From: Phycisphaerales bacterium
GTDB lineage: Bacteria; Planctomycetota; Phycisphaerae; Phycisphaerales; UBA1924
Reading direction: 5' to 3'
NCBI GenBank assembly: GCA_028279375.1
Contig: JANQNW010000016.1
Span: 62,001 to 126,000 of the forward strand
Length of the DNA: 64,000 bases
Part shown: positions 45,280-54,491 of the stretch, piece after piece
Layout of the letters: each line of letters begins with the position of its first letter
Position numbering within the stretch: position 1 is the stretch's first letter
Program-made: the position numbers and the translations under genes
The notes under the pieces: model-generated
The model's input: only the letters and a program-made list of their open reading frames with translations
Told to the model about the DNA's origin: nothing
Database searches by the model: none

Positions 45280-46242
45280 ATGGCCGGCATCCTGAAGACA
45301 ACCGTGCGATTCGGAGTCATCAGCGGTTTGGTGGCCGGAGGCGCCATTCTTGTCGCCGGTCCGGAGCGCGTGTCCGCGCTCGTCCGCCAAGCCCATCACA
45401 ATGTTGTCGAGGTCATCGACAACAACATCGACGATCCGATTGCGATGAGAGCGCAGCTCCGCGACCTCGAGGCCCAGTACCCGCGCAAGATCGCCGAGGT
45501 CCGGTCCCACGTCGCCGAACTGGAGACGCAGATGGCGCACATCGATCGCGAGCGCAAGATCGCGCAGCGCGTCGTTGAACTCGCCACGACGGACCACCTT
45601 GATCTGCAGCAGCTCCTGGCTCGCGCCGAGGACGCCCAGAGCGAGAACGCCTATCGCGTTGTCCGAATCAACTTCCAGAATCGACAGCTCGACGTCGACG
45701 ACGCGTATCGTCGCGCGACCAACATCTCGAGCACGATCGACAGCTATCAGGCTCGCGTGGACGATTACACGCTCGAGTTCGACAGCCTGCAGCTCGAATC
45801 CGAGACGCTGCACGAACTGCTCGGCAAGCTCGAAACCGAGCATGCTGACTTTCAGATGCAGCTCGCTCAGCTCGAGCGCCAGATCGACGCCGTCGCCCGC
45901 AAGGAGCGTATGGTGAAGATGCTCGCCGAGCGTCAGCGCCGCATGGACGAGATCAGCCGCTATCGCGTGGCCAGCCTCGATCAGTTCACGATGAAGGTGA
46001 ACTCCAAGCTCGCTGAGCTCGACAGCGAGATCGCGCAGCGTTCTGCTCGCGGCGATTACAAGGACTATGTCTCCAAGGCTCAGACGCAGATCGATCGTCA
46101 GACCGCCGCCGAGGCGCGCTCGGGCAACTCCCAGACCCTCAAGCCTACCCGCGAGGTGATCGAGATCGGTCCCTCGGACAAGGAGGAGCTCGAGGCCGCG
46201 GAAGAGCAGTTCGCCAGGAGTGGCCCGATCGTCATCAACTGA
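45280..46242 (+). CDS. Membrane-anchored coiled-coil protein of unknown function
   Basis: 320 residues. One hydrophobic helix near the N-terminus (FGVISGLVAGGAILVA) is followed from about residue 50 to 250 by long heptad-rich, Ala/Glu/Arg/Gln-rich helices (such as LRDLEAQYPRKIAEVRSHVAELE), predicted coiled coil. The C-terminal 60 residues are less helical (REVIEIGPSDKEELEAAEEQ). I do not recognise a named family; it resembles PspA-like proteins only in helical content. Divergence from the sigma/kinase pair suggests that it may be their target. A strong terminator follows. Confidence 0.7.
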   Translation: MAGILKTTVRFGVISGLVAGGAILVAGPERVSALVRQAHHNVVEVIDNNIDDPIAMRAQLRDLEAQYPRKIAEVRSHVAELETQMAHIDRERKIAQRVVELATTDHLDLQQLLARAEDAQSENAYRVVRINFQNRQLDVDDAYRRATNISSTIDSYQARVDDYTLEFDSLQLESETLHELLGKLETEHADFQMQLAQLERQIDAVARKERMVKMLAERQRRMDEISRYRVASLDQFTMKVNSKLAELDSEIAQRSARGDYKDYVSKAQTQIDRQTAAEARSGNSQTLKPTREVIEIGPSDKEELEAAEEQFARSGPIVIN

Positions 46243-46310
46243 TCTGAGCCCGCGGCCACGGCGTCTGCGAGGGACGCCCGGGCCGATGACGACAGATCTC
46301 TGATCATGAG

Positions 46311-46348
46311 GCAGCCCCCGTGAATTTCGCGGGGGCTGCTCTCGTTTT
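46311..46348 (+). terminator. Intrinsic terminator after the coiled-coil gene
   Basis: GCAGCCCCCGTG (46311-46322) and CGCGGGGGCTGC (46328-46339) form a 12-base-pair stem with one G-U pair and a 5-base AATTT loop, followed by TCTCGTTTT. It is 68 bases after the stop codon of the coiled-coil protein and isolates it from recO. Confidence 0.88.
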
Positions 46349-46393
46349 GGAAGCCACCGCGTCCGGCGCGGAGCGGCACGCTAGTCTCTGCAT

Positions 46394-47134
46394 GTGCCGA
46401 CGATCGTTGACCAGGCTCTGGCCGTAAGGCAGTGGGATTTCTCGGAGACGAGTCAGACGGTCTCGTTGTTCTGCCGTGAGCAGGGACTCCTGCGGGGGAT
46501 CGCGAAGGGCGCGCGCCGTGAGAAGGGGAGATTCAGCGGCGGCATCGACCTGTTGACACGCGGCGAGGTCGTCGCGATCGTCAAACCGGGACGCGATCTC
46601 TCCATTCTGACTGACTGGGATCTGCAGGAGGTCTTTCGCGGCGCACGCAGCGCGTACAGGTTGCATGTCGCCGAGCTCTATGTGCTCGATCTCGTCCATC
46701 ACATGATCACGGATCTTGATCCACATCCGGCGCTGTGGGACCAGACGCTCCTCGCACTTCGCACGATTGACGAGGAGCGAGACGTCGCGTCAGCGCTCGT
46801 GAGGTTTCAGTGGGCGGCGCTGGCCGAGACCGGTTCCCAGCCCAATCTCCTGCCACTCAGATCGGAGGAGGGAGTTGACGTGTTCGGGCTCGATCCTGCT
46901 GCTGGATGCCTCGTGGATGATCCGGGCGACAAGGCGACCGAGCAGGGGCCGTGGAGGGTGCGAAGAGAGACGGTCGACATGCTGAGATCGATCTCGGCGG
47001 GAGGGCTTGGAGAAGGGGAGGCGGAGACAAGCGCTCGAGCCGGCCGATTGCTTGGCGCCTACATTCGTTGGCGCCTCGGTCGGGAGCCCTCAACGATGGC
47101 TCTCGCCATGCGATTGATGGACGGTCGGCTCTAG
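46394..47134 (+). CDS. recO: DNA repair protein RecO
   Basis: 246 residues from GTG 46394. The N-terminal OB-fold has ALAVRQWDFSETSQTVSLFCREQGLLRGIAKGARREKGRFSG, which is the diagnostic RecO start. The helical C-terminal part follows (LHVAELYVLDLVHHMI). The cysteine zinc site of many RecO proteins is not visible, as in some families. RecO loads RecA with RecR, whose gene is at 61714-62406. Confidence 0.92.
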   Translation: MPTIVDQALAVRQWDFSETSQTVSLFCREQGLLRGIAKGARREKGRFSGGIDLLTRGEVVAIVKPGRDLSILTDWDLQEVFRGARSAYRLHVAELYVLDLVHHMITDLDPHPALWDQTLLALRTIDEERDVASALVRFQWAALAETGSQPNLLPLRSEEGVDVFGLDPAAGCLVDDPGDKATEQGPWRVRRETVDMLRSISAGGLGEGEAETSARAGRLLGAYIRWRLGREPSTMALAMRLMDGRL

Positions 47135-47392
47135 TTGACGCACCCCGAAAACCGCGTTGGATGGTGCGCCAGGCCGGTTCGGTGGCATGGAAGTGAGGTG
47201 GCGGCTAACCTAGACCCCTTCCGGGAGGGACGAGGTATCTCCCCGCGCACCGCGCATCACGCGATCGGTGCGGTCGCTCCCCGTCTTCACGCAGGTCGCC
47301 GAGCGCCTGTGTTCTTGGAGTCACGTGTGGCAGACGCCCTTGGGCCGAACATCAGCAACGGAAGCGTGGCGGCGGAGGAGTCATCCTCACCC

Positions 47393-48247
47393 ATGCGCGC
47401 CGCGCCTGATGTCATACGCAGCATGCTCCCGGCTCGAGGGTGGAAGGGCGTCAATCTCACGATCGATGAGATCGGTGATGGCCGCCAGGTCGTCTATCTG
47501 CACGGCCTCGTCGGAAACAACACGCACTGGTTTCCGATCGTCCGTGAACTCGCGCACAAGTCGCGATCCACGATGATCGGGATCCCCTTGCTCGCGCTTG
47601 ATGGCCAGTACTGCTCGGTCGCCGCGATCTCCGATCAGGTGGCGCGGACGCTGGAGGATCTCTTCGATCAACCGGTCGTCGTGGTCGGAAGTTCCTTCGG
47701 GGGCCATGTCGCCGCGTGGCTTGCGAGCGAACGTCCTGAGCTTCTCAATGGCCTCGTGCTGACCGGGTCGTCCGGGCTCTTTGAAGTTACCGTTGAAGAA
47801 GAGCTCGAGCGCGGGTTGATGAAGAAGGTCCAGCATCGGCCCAGCCATGACTGGCTGAATCGCAAGATCGAGGAGCTCTTCTTCGACAAGTCACGGATGC
47901 CCCAGGGCGTCGTTGACATGGCCTATGACGAACTCTCGCAGCGTCAGGCGGCGCGCGCAATGGTTCGTCTCTCCAAGAGCACGCGCCGCGACCACGTAAG
48001 TTCCCGGCTGCCGCGCATCACGGCGCCAACCCTTGTGCTCTGGGGCTCTGAGGATGTTGTCACGCCGCCGCGCGTCGCTGAAGAATTCGATTGTCTGATC
48101 CGGGACTCACGCCTTCGCTGGATCGAAGATTGCGGTCATGCGCCGATGATCGAATGTCCGACGCAGTTCACGCACGCCGTCTCTGAGTTTCTCGACGAAC
48201 TCGAAACGGGTTCGAATGCAGTGGGGCCTCGCCAGGAGGTCGCCTGA
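47393..48247 (+). CDS. Alpha/beta hydrolase
   Basis: About 284 residues from ATG 47393; the frame is open to 47135, but the added part is Arg/Pro-rich and lacks family features. Oxyanion strand VVYLHGLVGNNTHW, nucleophile elbow VVGSSFGGHVAA (Ser), acid in LWGSEDVVTPP and catalytic His in DCGHAPMIE. Family members cleave esters or C-C bonds. The GH3 gene starts at its stop codon (TGATG), implying translational coupling and a linked pathway. Confidence 0.88.
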   Translation: MRAAPDVIRSMLPARGWKGVNLTIDEIGDGRQVVYLHGLVGNNTHWFPIVRELAHKSRSTMIGIPLLALDGQYCSVAAISDQVARTLEDLFDQPVVVVGSSFGGHVAAWLASERPELLNGLVLTGSSGLFEVTVEEELERGLMKKVQHRPSHDWLNRKIEELFFDKSRMPQGVVDMAYDELSQRQAARAMVRLSKSTRRDHVSSRLPRITAPTLVLWGSEDVVTPPRVAEEFDCLIRDSRLRWIEDCGHAPMIECPTQFTHAVSEFLDELETGSNAVGPRQEVA

Positions 48248-49893
48248 TGTCGGGATGGTCGCCGCTCATCGGCGTCGGGCTCAGGACGCTTCTCGCCCGC
48301 CGACGGGCGATCATGAGCAACTCGCGAAATTGGGCGACGAGTGCATCGCGTGTGCAGCGCGATCAGCTTGCGCGCCTCATCGATATGGCTTCCGAGACCG
48401 AGTTCGGCAGGAATGCGTCGTTCCGGCGCATCCTCCAGAAGTCGGGTGAACACGCCTCAGAGCATCCGGAACTGGTGGATCGGTATCGGGACGCAGTCCC
48501 GATCCTGACGTATGACGATTTGCTGCCTTCGTTGCGCCGCATGCGTGAGCAGGGGGAGCCTGATGTGCTCTGGCCGGGCGTCGTGCGCGACTGGGCGCAG
48601 ACGAGCGGAACGACGGCGGGTGACAAATTCGTCCCCGTTTCGAAGCGCCTGATGCGTCACAACTACAAGTCGGCGCTCGATGTCTATGTGCACGCGATGC
48701 GATTCGGACTGTCGCTCCCGCGCATCTTCAGCGGGAAACTGCTCTTTCTCGGAGGATCGACGGATGTCGAGGTGAATGAGCACGGCGTCCGGACAGGCGA
48801 CCTCTCAGGAATCGTCACCTCTCTGATTCGCTGGCCGCTGACGCGAGTTGTATTGCCGGATAAAGACGTCGCGCTCATGGATCACTGGCCTTCGAAACTC
48901 GATCGCATGGCGCGCATCTGCATGAACGAGGACATTCGCTGGGTCAGCGGCATGCCCTCGTGGACGGTTGCGCTGGCGGAGCGCATGTTCGAATTCTGCC
49001 GCGAACAGGGACGTCCGGTTTCGACATTGCGTGAGCTTTGGCCCAATCTCGAGGTCTTCGTTCACGGCGGCGTCCGGTTTACGCCATTCGAGCCGAAGTT
49101 TCGGGAGATCTGGTCGGGTTCTCCGACAGGAGCAGACGTCCCCGCCCGTCTGGAGGTGTACCCGGCGAGCGAGGGCTTCATCGCGATTCAGGACACGCCG
49201 GGCGACCCCGGCTTGCGACTCAATATCGATCACGAGATCTTCTACGAGTTCGTGCCTCTTGAGGAGATTCATGACGACGCGCCTCGCGCGTTCACCTGCG
49301 ATCAGGTCGAGAAGGGGCAGCGCTATGTCGTCGTGATGAGCACGTGTGCGGGGCTCTGGCGATACGTCATCGGAGATGTAGTCGAGTTCGACACGATTCC
49401 GCCGGAGGGACCGCCGCGACTTCGGATCGTTGGACGCCATCGATTGTTCATCAATGCCTTTGGTGAGAACCTGATCGTCGAACACATCGAGAACGCCGTG
49501 ATCGAGGCGGCGCGCGATCTTGGCGCGACGACCGGCGAGTTCACTGCCGCCCCGATCTACCCCGGCGACGAGCAGGGGCGACATCCGGGACTCGAGATCG
49601 CCATCGAATGGTCTGAGGCGATCGAGAACGCCGGCGCGCAAGTCGCGCAGTTCAGCGCGATCGTCGACGACGTGCTCAAGCGTCAGAACGTTGATTACAC
49701 GACGAAACGGACTGACGGCGTCGGCATGGCGCCGCCAGTCGTGACGCCGCTGCCCGCAGGCGCTTTCAATCGCTGGTTGGACGCCAACGGGAAGCTGGGC
49801 GGGCAGCACAAGTGCCCGCGTTGCGCAAATAATCGTGACATTCTCGATGAAGTTGTCGGAATGAACAAAGAGGCGACGCCGGTTGGTTCGTAG
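48247..49893 (+). CDS. GH3-family acyl-adenylating enzyme
   Basis: 548 residues, typical GH3 length. The ATP-binding motif AQTSGTTAGDKFVPVS is present, then the central YPASEGFIAIQ and LWRYVIGDVVEFD, and a C-terminal GGQHKCPRCANNRDILDE. In plants GH3 proteins join amino acids to jasmonate or auxin; bacterial relatives are widespread and mostly uncharacterised. The CPRC pair differs from the usual VPRL in this block and could bind metal. Coupling to an alpha/beta hydrolase suggests opposing acyl-forming and acyl-cleaving steps. Confidence 0.9.
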   Translation: MSGWSPLIGVGLRTLLARRRAIMSNSRNWATSASRVQRDQLARLIDMASETEFGRNASFRRILQKSGEHASEHPELVDRYRDAVPILTYDDLLPSLRRMREQGEPDVLWPGVVRDWAQTSGTTAGDKFVPVSKRLMRHNYKSALDVYVHAMRFGLSLPRIFSGKLLFLGGSTDVEVNEHGVRTGDLSGIVTSLIRWPLTRVVLPDKDVALMDHWPSKLDRMARICMNEDIRWVSGMPSWTVALAERMFEFCREQGRPVSTLRELWPNLEVFVHGGVRFTPFEPKFREIWSGSPTGADVPARLEVYPASEGFIAIQDTPGDPGLRLNIDHEIFYEFVPLEEIHDDAPRAFTCDQVEKGQRYVVVMSTCAGLWRYVIGDVVEFDTIPPEGPPRLRIVGRHRLFINAFGENLIVEHIENAVIEAARDLGATTGEFTAAPIYPGDEQGRHPGLEIAIEWSEAIENAGAQVAQFSAIVDDVLKRQNVDYTTKRTDGVGMAPPVVTPLPAGAFNRWLDANGKLGGQHKCPRCANNRDILDEVVGMNKEATPVGS

Positions 49894-49946
49894 CAAGTTG
49901 GTCGGCGCATCGACAGGGAGTCGATGGGCCTCGGGAGCAGGAACGG

Positions 49947-50525
49947 ATGCCGAAGACGACGGAATCGAACGCCATTCAGATCGCAGCCGCCTCGGAGACG
50001 GATCTCGCCGCCGTGCGCGAGTACGCGGCCTGTGTCCTGCAGATGACCGAGAAGCTCGTTGAAGGATTGACGAACGAGCAGTACGCGGCGCCATCGCCCT
50101 CGACCGGCAACTCCAGCATTGGTCAGCATATGCGCCATGTGCTCGATCACTTTCGTGCGCCGCTCCAGACCGAAGTGAACGATGTCGTTGATTACGACTA
50201 TCGCAAGCGCGGCGTCAGTGTCGAGACGGATCGTCTGGAATGCCTCGAAACGCTCATGTCGATGATCAGGACGCTTCGAGCGCTGGCGCCCCAGGAACTC
50301 GCCCAGCGAGTAGGGGCTCGATTCATGGCCTCCGCGGACGGTGGAGAGTTCACGCTTCCGTCATCGCGCGTTCGCGAGGTCGCATTCGCCGCTCATCATG
50401 CGATCCACCATCAGGCGCTCATCGCGGTGATCGCGCGCGAGCATGGCGCCACCCTGCCTGAAGGTTTCGGCAAGGCGCCCTCGACCTTGAGTTTCGAGCG
50501 CGGGGAGCACGCCGCGTCATCGTGA
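49947..50525 (+). CDS. DinB-like four-helix protein
   Basis: 192 residues. The helix IGQHMRHVLDHFRAPL and the later AAHHAIHHQALIAVIAREHG supply the spaced histidines that hold the metal in DinB/YfiT-type proteins. Some members are thiol transferases; most are uncharacterised. It precedes the NRDE gene by 21 bases. Confidence 0.8.
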   Translation: MPKTTESNAIQIAAASETDLAAVREYAACVLQMTEKLVEGLTNEQYAAPSPSTGNSSIGQHMRHVLDHFRAPLQTEVNDVVDYDYRKRGVSVETDRLECLETLMSMIRTLRALAPQELAQRVGARFMASADGGEFTLPSSRVREVAFAAHHAIHHQALIAVIAREHGATLPEGFGKAPSTLSFERGEHAASS

Positions 50526-50546
50526 TCACGATCGCGCCATTCTCTC

Positions 50547-51326
50547 ATGTGCACATTGACTGTCATTTCGATTCGTGACGACACCGGGGCGACAATTGGC
50601 TATCGGCTCGCGACGAATCGGGATGAGAGTCGCAGTCGGACGCCTGCGCGCCCACCGGAGCGTCGCGAAGAGCGAGGCTACCGAGCGATCTGGCCGACTG
50701 ATCCCGCGGCGGGCGGCACCTGGATTGGCTCAAACGACTTCGGGCTGACGCTCTCGATCCTCAACGGGAATCCGCGCCCGTATCCGGAGTTGCCGCAGGC
50801 CGACGAAATTCAATCGCGCGGCCTCATCATCCCATTGCTTCTGGACGCACCCAACGCAGAAGCCGCGACGGAGAGATTGACCAGGGAGTCAGCTGGGAGG
50901 CACGCGCCGTTTCGTCTGGTGGCGGTCGACTTCACCGCAGTGATCGATGTCGTGTGGGACGGGAGCATGCTGACTCGGACAGGACGGAGTCTCGCTCCAG
51001 CGTGCTTCGTGAGTTCCGGGCTCGGCGATCACCGTGTTGCGCCGCGCCTGCCGCTCTTCGACGAGATGCTCGAGACGCTGGGCGAGAGCACCCAGTTTCA
51101 GGTTGCGTTCCATCGTCATCAGTGGCCTGAGCGACCGGAGGTCAGCGTCTGGATGGAGCGCGCGGACGCGCGCACCGTCTCGATAACGACCGTCGAGGCG
51201 AGATTCGATGGCGAGGCGCCAGATGTCTCGATGACGCACGAACAAGGCGACACCGTCAGCACCTTGCAGCTGGGCGCAGCTCAGCAGACGCGCACGGCTG
51301 TTGCAGGAGTCCGGACCTCTCGATGA
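50547..51326 (+). CDS. NRDE (TANGO2-like) family protein
   Basis: 259 residues starting MCTLTVI, with Cys 2 as the usual potential N-terminal nucleophile, and the name-giving LATNRDESRSR segment. GGTWIGSNDFGLTLSILN follows, also typical. Function in bacteria is not established; the human relative TANGO2 is linked to heme or lipid handling. The next gene starts within its stop codon (ATGA), so they are coupled. Confidence 0.88.
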   Translation: MCTLTVISIRDDTGATIGYRLATNRDESRSRTPARPPERREERGYRAIWPTDPAAGGTWIGSNDFGLTLSILNGNPRPYPELPQADEIQSRGLIIPLLLDAPNAEAATERLTRESAGRHAPFRLVAVDFTAVIDVVWDGSMLTRTGRSLAPACFVSSGLGDHRVAPRLPLFDEMLETLGESTQFQVAFHRHQWPERPEVSVWMERADARTVSITTVEARFDGEAPDVSMTHEQGDTVSTLQLGAAQQTRTAVAGVRTSR

Positions 51327-54001
51327 CGGGCGAGGACGAAAGCAGAGCCAGACGGCGACGCCGCTGGAGGCGCGCACTCCAGGTGTACATCGGCCTTCTG
51401 ATCGTCTCACACGTCGTCGCTTTCAGTGTGCCCAGTTGCCAGCCGTCGGGTGGTGATCCAGCAGGTGCGATGCGCAGCGATGTGAACTTGCCGGCGATGT
51501 CCCGAGATGGATCGCCGAAGGGGAGTTCGCGATCACTCTCAGCGCTCACGTGGTCCGGCGCCAACGATCGGCCTCCCGTAATTCTCCTTCATGGCAGCCC
51601 CTCGAGAGGAGCACTGGATTTCGGCCGCTTTGCCCCGGTGCTGGCTGAAGCCGGCTACGAGACGCATGCGCTCGATATGCCTGGATTCGGCCAGTCTGAT
51701 CTTTACTGGCCGAACTACTCGGCGCGAGCGCTCGCGCATCTTGTGTTCGCGTATATGGACCATTCAGGCATCGAGCGCGCTCATGTTCTTGGGTGGTCCC
51801 ATGGCGGCGCCGTCGGTCTGCACATGGCGGACATCGAAGAAGAGCGTCTCGCGTCGCTGACGCTGCTCGGGGCGCTCGGGAGTGAGCAGGCCGAAGGATC
51901 AGGAGATCACTACTTCGAGCATGCCAAATACGCGTTCGGGTATCTCTCGCTTGTGTTGGGGCCGGAGCTTCTTCCCCATTTTGGACTGATTCCGGACTTC
52001 GGCAGGCGTCACGCTTTCATCAGGAACTTCTGGGATTCCGATCTGCGTCCGAACGCTGACATCATGCGTCGGATCACCACCCCGACGCTCATCCTCCATG
52101 GGCGTCACGACTTCCTCGTTCCAGCATGGGGCGCCGAACTGCATCATGAGCTGATTCCGGAAAGCAAGCTCGTGATGATGGATGCGAATCACTTTATTCC
52201 GTTTACGCATGTGCGCGAGTCTTCGGACTACGTGATCGCTTTCCTTGATCGACACTCGGATCCGACTGTCCCCCCGGTTCGACAAACCGTGGACCTCGCG
52301 CCGGTGGAGGCCGAGCGCGGCAGCGAACTCGGACCCTTCCGAGTTGTGCACGGCATGAGTTGGTGGGTGCTCATCCTCATCATCATCTTCGCGACGTTCA
52401 TCAGCGAGGACGCAACGGTGCTCGCCGTGGGAATCCTGATCGCCCGAGGTGATATCGACGTCGCCGTGGGTTTCATCGGGTGTTTCCTGGGTATCGCGGT
52501 GGGCGACGGGGCGCTTTGGGCGATCGGCCGGTTCGTGGGTCGCCCGGCGCTGCGTTGGCGCGTGATCCAGAACTGGCTTCCTGAGAAAGCGCTCGACCGT
52601 TGGGCGCGCGCGTTCGATCGGCACGCCGTCAAGGCGGTCTTTCTTGCGCGGGCCGTCCCCGGCACACGCGTTCCGACGTATCTCGCGGCTGGGGTTCTCT
52701 CAGGCAAGGCGCATCGATTCCTCTTCTGGGCGCTTGTCGCGATCATCCTCTGGACGCCGCTGCTGCTGATCATTGCCGCAATCGTCGGCCCAGGGATCAT
52801 CAGACTCTTCGAAGGCGTATTTGGTGGGCCGGCGGCGATCGTCGCTGCTTTGATCCTGATCTTCATCGGGATTCGCATTGTCGAACGTCTCTTCACGCGC
52901 GCTGGCCGCATGCAACTTCTTCGCGCGACCAGAAGACCCTTCTGCCTCGAGTTCTGGCCGCCATTCATCTTCTATCTGCCGCTGCTTCCCTGGGCAGCCT
53001 GGCTCGCGCTCACGCGGCGCGGTGTGATGACCTTCACATGCGTGAACCCGGGGATCCCCCATGGCGGTGGCGTTGTCCACGAGAGCAAGAAGCAAATCCT
53101 TGACGGCCTTTTCGAAGGCGGCGCCGGGGAGTGGATCGTGCCGACGCGCTTGATCGGAGAGGGTTCGACGCCCGAGGAGCGGGCGGAAGAAGTGCGCCGG
53201 CTCCTGGAGACTGACGGCGCGTTCGGCGGCTTTCCCGTCATTCTCAAGCCCGACGAATCCCAGCGCGGCCACGCAGTCAAACTCGCGCGCGATGCTGACG
53301 ACGTGCTCCAGTATTTTCAAACGATGACGCGTTCTGCGCTGCTCCAGGGATTTCACAAGGGACCGCTTGAGGTCGGTGTGCTCTGGTCGCGCGCCCCGGG
53401 CGCTGGCGCCGGTGAGCCGGGTCGAATCTTCTCGATCACGCGCAAGACATTTCCGGAGATCGAAGGCAACGGTTCGAGCACGCTCGAAGAGCTCATCTGG
53501 CGACATCCGCGCTACCGGATGCAGGCGCCCACGTTCCTCAAGCGATTCGCGGATCAGACGGATCGGATTCTCTTCAAGGGTGAGCGCATGCGTCTTGCCG
53601 TCGCGGGGAATCACTGCCAGGGGACGATGTTCCTTGACGGCGCCGATCTGATAACGCCCGAGCTCGATGGTGTGATCGATCACATCGCCCGGAGTTTCCC
53701 GGGGGACGCGTTCGACTTCGGGCGATTCGATATCCGGTACGAATCCGATGACGACCTTCGCGCTGGACGCAATTTCGCCATCGTGGAGCTCAACGGCACG
53801 ATGAGTGAGTCGACGAATCTCTATGACCCAGGTCGTTCTATTCTCTGGAGCTATCAGGTGCTCTTCAGCCAGTGGCGAACGCTGTACGATCTCGGTGCAG
53901 AGCGACGGCGTGAAGGCCAGCGCCCGCTCGGCGCCATGGAGCTCCTGCGTGCGATTCGGGATCACTACCGCGGCCGGCCGGGCTCAGCCGTCTCCGACTA
54001 G
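51323..54001 (+). CDS. Three-part membrane fusion: alpha/beta hydrolase + DedA/VTT + ATP-grasp-like domain
   Basis: 892 residues without internal stop. A first helix (about 18-36) leads to an alpha/beta hydrolase (about 80-312) with Ser 159 in GWSHGG, Asp 263 in GRHDFLVP and His 290 in ANHFIP. Residues about 342-525 form a DedA/SNARE-associated (VTT) membrane domain with FISEDATVLAVG and ARAVPGTRVPTYLAAGVLSG. Two more hydrophobic segments precede an ATP-grasp-like region (about 575-850) with FPVILKPDESQRGHAV (Lys 642), FGRFDIRY (Asp 803) and VELNGTMSES (Glu 822, Asn 824) as metal ligands. Predicted role: lipid-linked cleavage and ligation at the membrane; no substrate can be named. Confidence 0.83.
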   Translation: MTGEDESRARRRRRWRRALQVYIGLLIVSHVVAFSVPSCQPSGGDPAGAMRSDVNLPAMSRDGSPKGSSRSLSALTWSGANDRPPVILLHGSPSRGALDFGRFAPVLAEAGYETHALDMPGFGQSDLYWPNYSARALAHLVFAYMDHSGIERAHVLGWSHGGAVGLHMADIEEERLASLTLLGALGSEQAEGSGDHYFEHAKYAFGYLSLVLGPELLPHFGLIPDFGRRHAFIRNFWDSDLRPNADIMRRITTPTLILHGRHDFLVPAWGAELHHELIPESKLVMMDANHFIPFTHVRESSDYVIAFLDRHSDPTVPPVRQTVDLAPVEAERGSELGPFRVVHGMSWWVLILIIIFATFISEDATVLAVGILIARGDIDVAVGFIGCFLGIAVGDGALWAIGRFVGRPALRWRVIQNWLPEKALDRWARAFDRHAVKAVFLARAVPGTRVPTYLAAGVLSGKAHRFLFWALVAIILWTPLLLIIAAIVGPGIIRLFEGVFGGPAAIVAALILIFIGIRIVERLFTRAGRMQLLRATRRPFCLEFWPPFIFYLPLLPWAAWLALTRRGVMTFTCVNPGIPHGGGVVHESKKQILDGLFEGGAGEWIVPTRLIGEGSTPEERAEEVRRLLETDGAFGGFPVILKPDESQRGHAVKLARDADDVLQYFQTMTRSALLQGFHKGPLEVGVLWSRAPGAGAGEPGRIFSITRKTFPEIEGNGSSTLEELIWRHPRYRMQAPTFLKRFADQTDRILFKGERMRLAVAGNHCQGTMFLDGADLITPELDGVIDHIARSFPGDAFDFGRFDIRYESDDDLRAGRNFAIVELNGTMSESTNLYDPGRSILWSYQVLFSQWRTLYDLGAERRREGQRPLGAMELLRAIRDHYRGRPGSAVSD

Positions 54002-54056
54002 CGCCGCGCGCCCGCGACACCCGAGGCGCTCGCTACCATAGGACGCTGGACATCCT

Positions 54057-54130
<74 letters not shown>

Positions 54131-54491
54131 TTTCCCGCGGGTCGTCCATTCAACGATTGCGAGATTCGCGCGTGATTTCCCCGGAAGACCGCGCCGGTCC
54201 TGACGCTGGCCGGCGCTTCTGAGGGTGTCGCTGCTCGCCAGAGAGCGAGGGCGACGATCCGCTGGGCTGGGAAGGGCCCGGCGTCGGTGACCAAGGTCGA
54301 TCACGTAGTCGGCGCAGACCCTCCCGAGATCAGTGTCTGGAAGCACGGAGGCGGTCCGAGCCGTTCGAGGCCATCGCCGCGCGGCGTGACTGAGGTGGTC
54401 GCGCCCACGGTCCCACGAATGGACCAACGAATGCCGAGGCGCAGAGGCGCTATCGCTGCGCCGTGCGCCGAATTCCGTGGAGGACTCACTT
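54131..54491. other. Intergenic region after tRNA-Arg
   Basis: About 360 bases with no convincing gene. A GCGCCGG...CCGGCGC inverted repeat (54191-54216, 12-base loop) lies 60 bases after the tRNA but lacks a T-run, so it is a weak candidate for tRNA termination. The last bases hold the ribosome binding site of the next gene (GGAGGA). Confidence 0.45.

Noticed and set aside
44844-45347. Upstream extension of the sigma factor frame to 45347
   Set aside because: The added residues are Pro/Arg-rich with no sigma features, and would overlap the start of the divergent gene.
48805-50094. Open frame on the minus strand opposite the GH3 gene (429 codons)
   Set aside because: No family features and strongly Arg-rich; GH3 motifs are on the plus strand.
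52700-53965. Open frame on the minus strand opposite the DedA fusion (421 codons)
   Set aside because: No domain features; the plus strand has conserved motifs throughout.
54191-54216. GCGCCGG/CCGGCGC hairpin after the tRNA
   Set aside because: No T-run follows; common by chance at this GC content.
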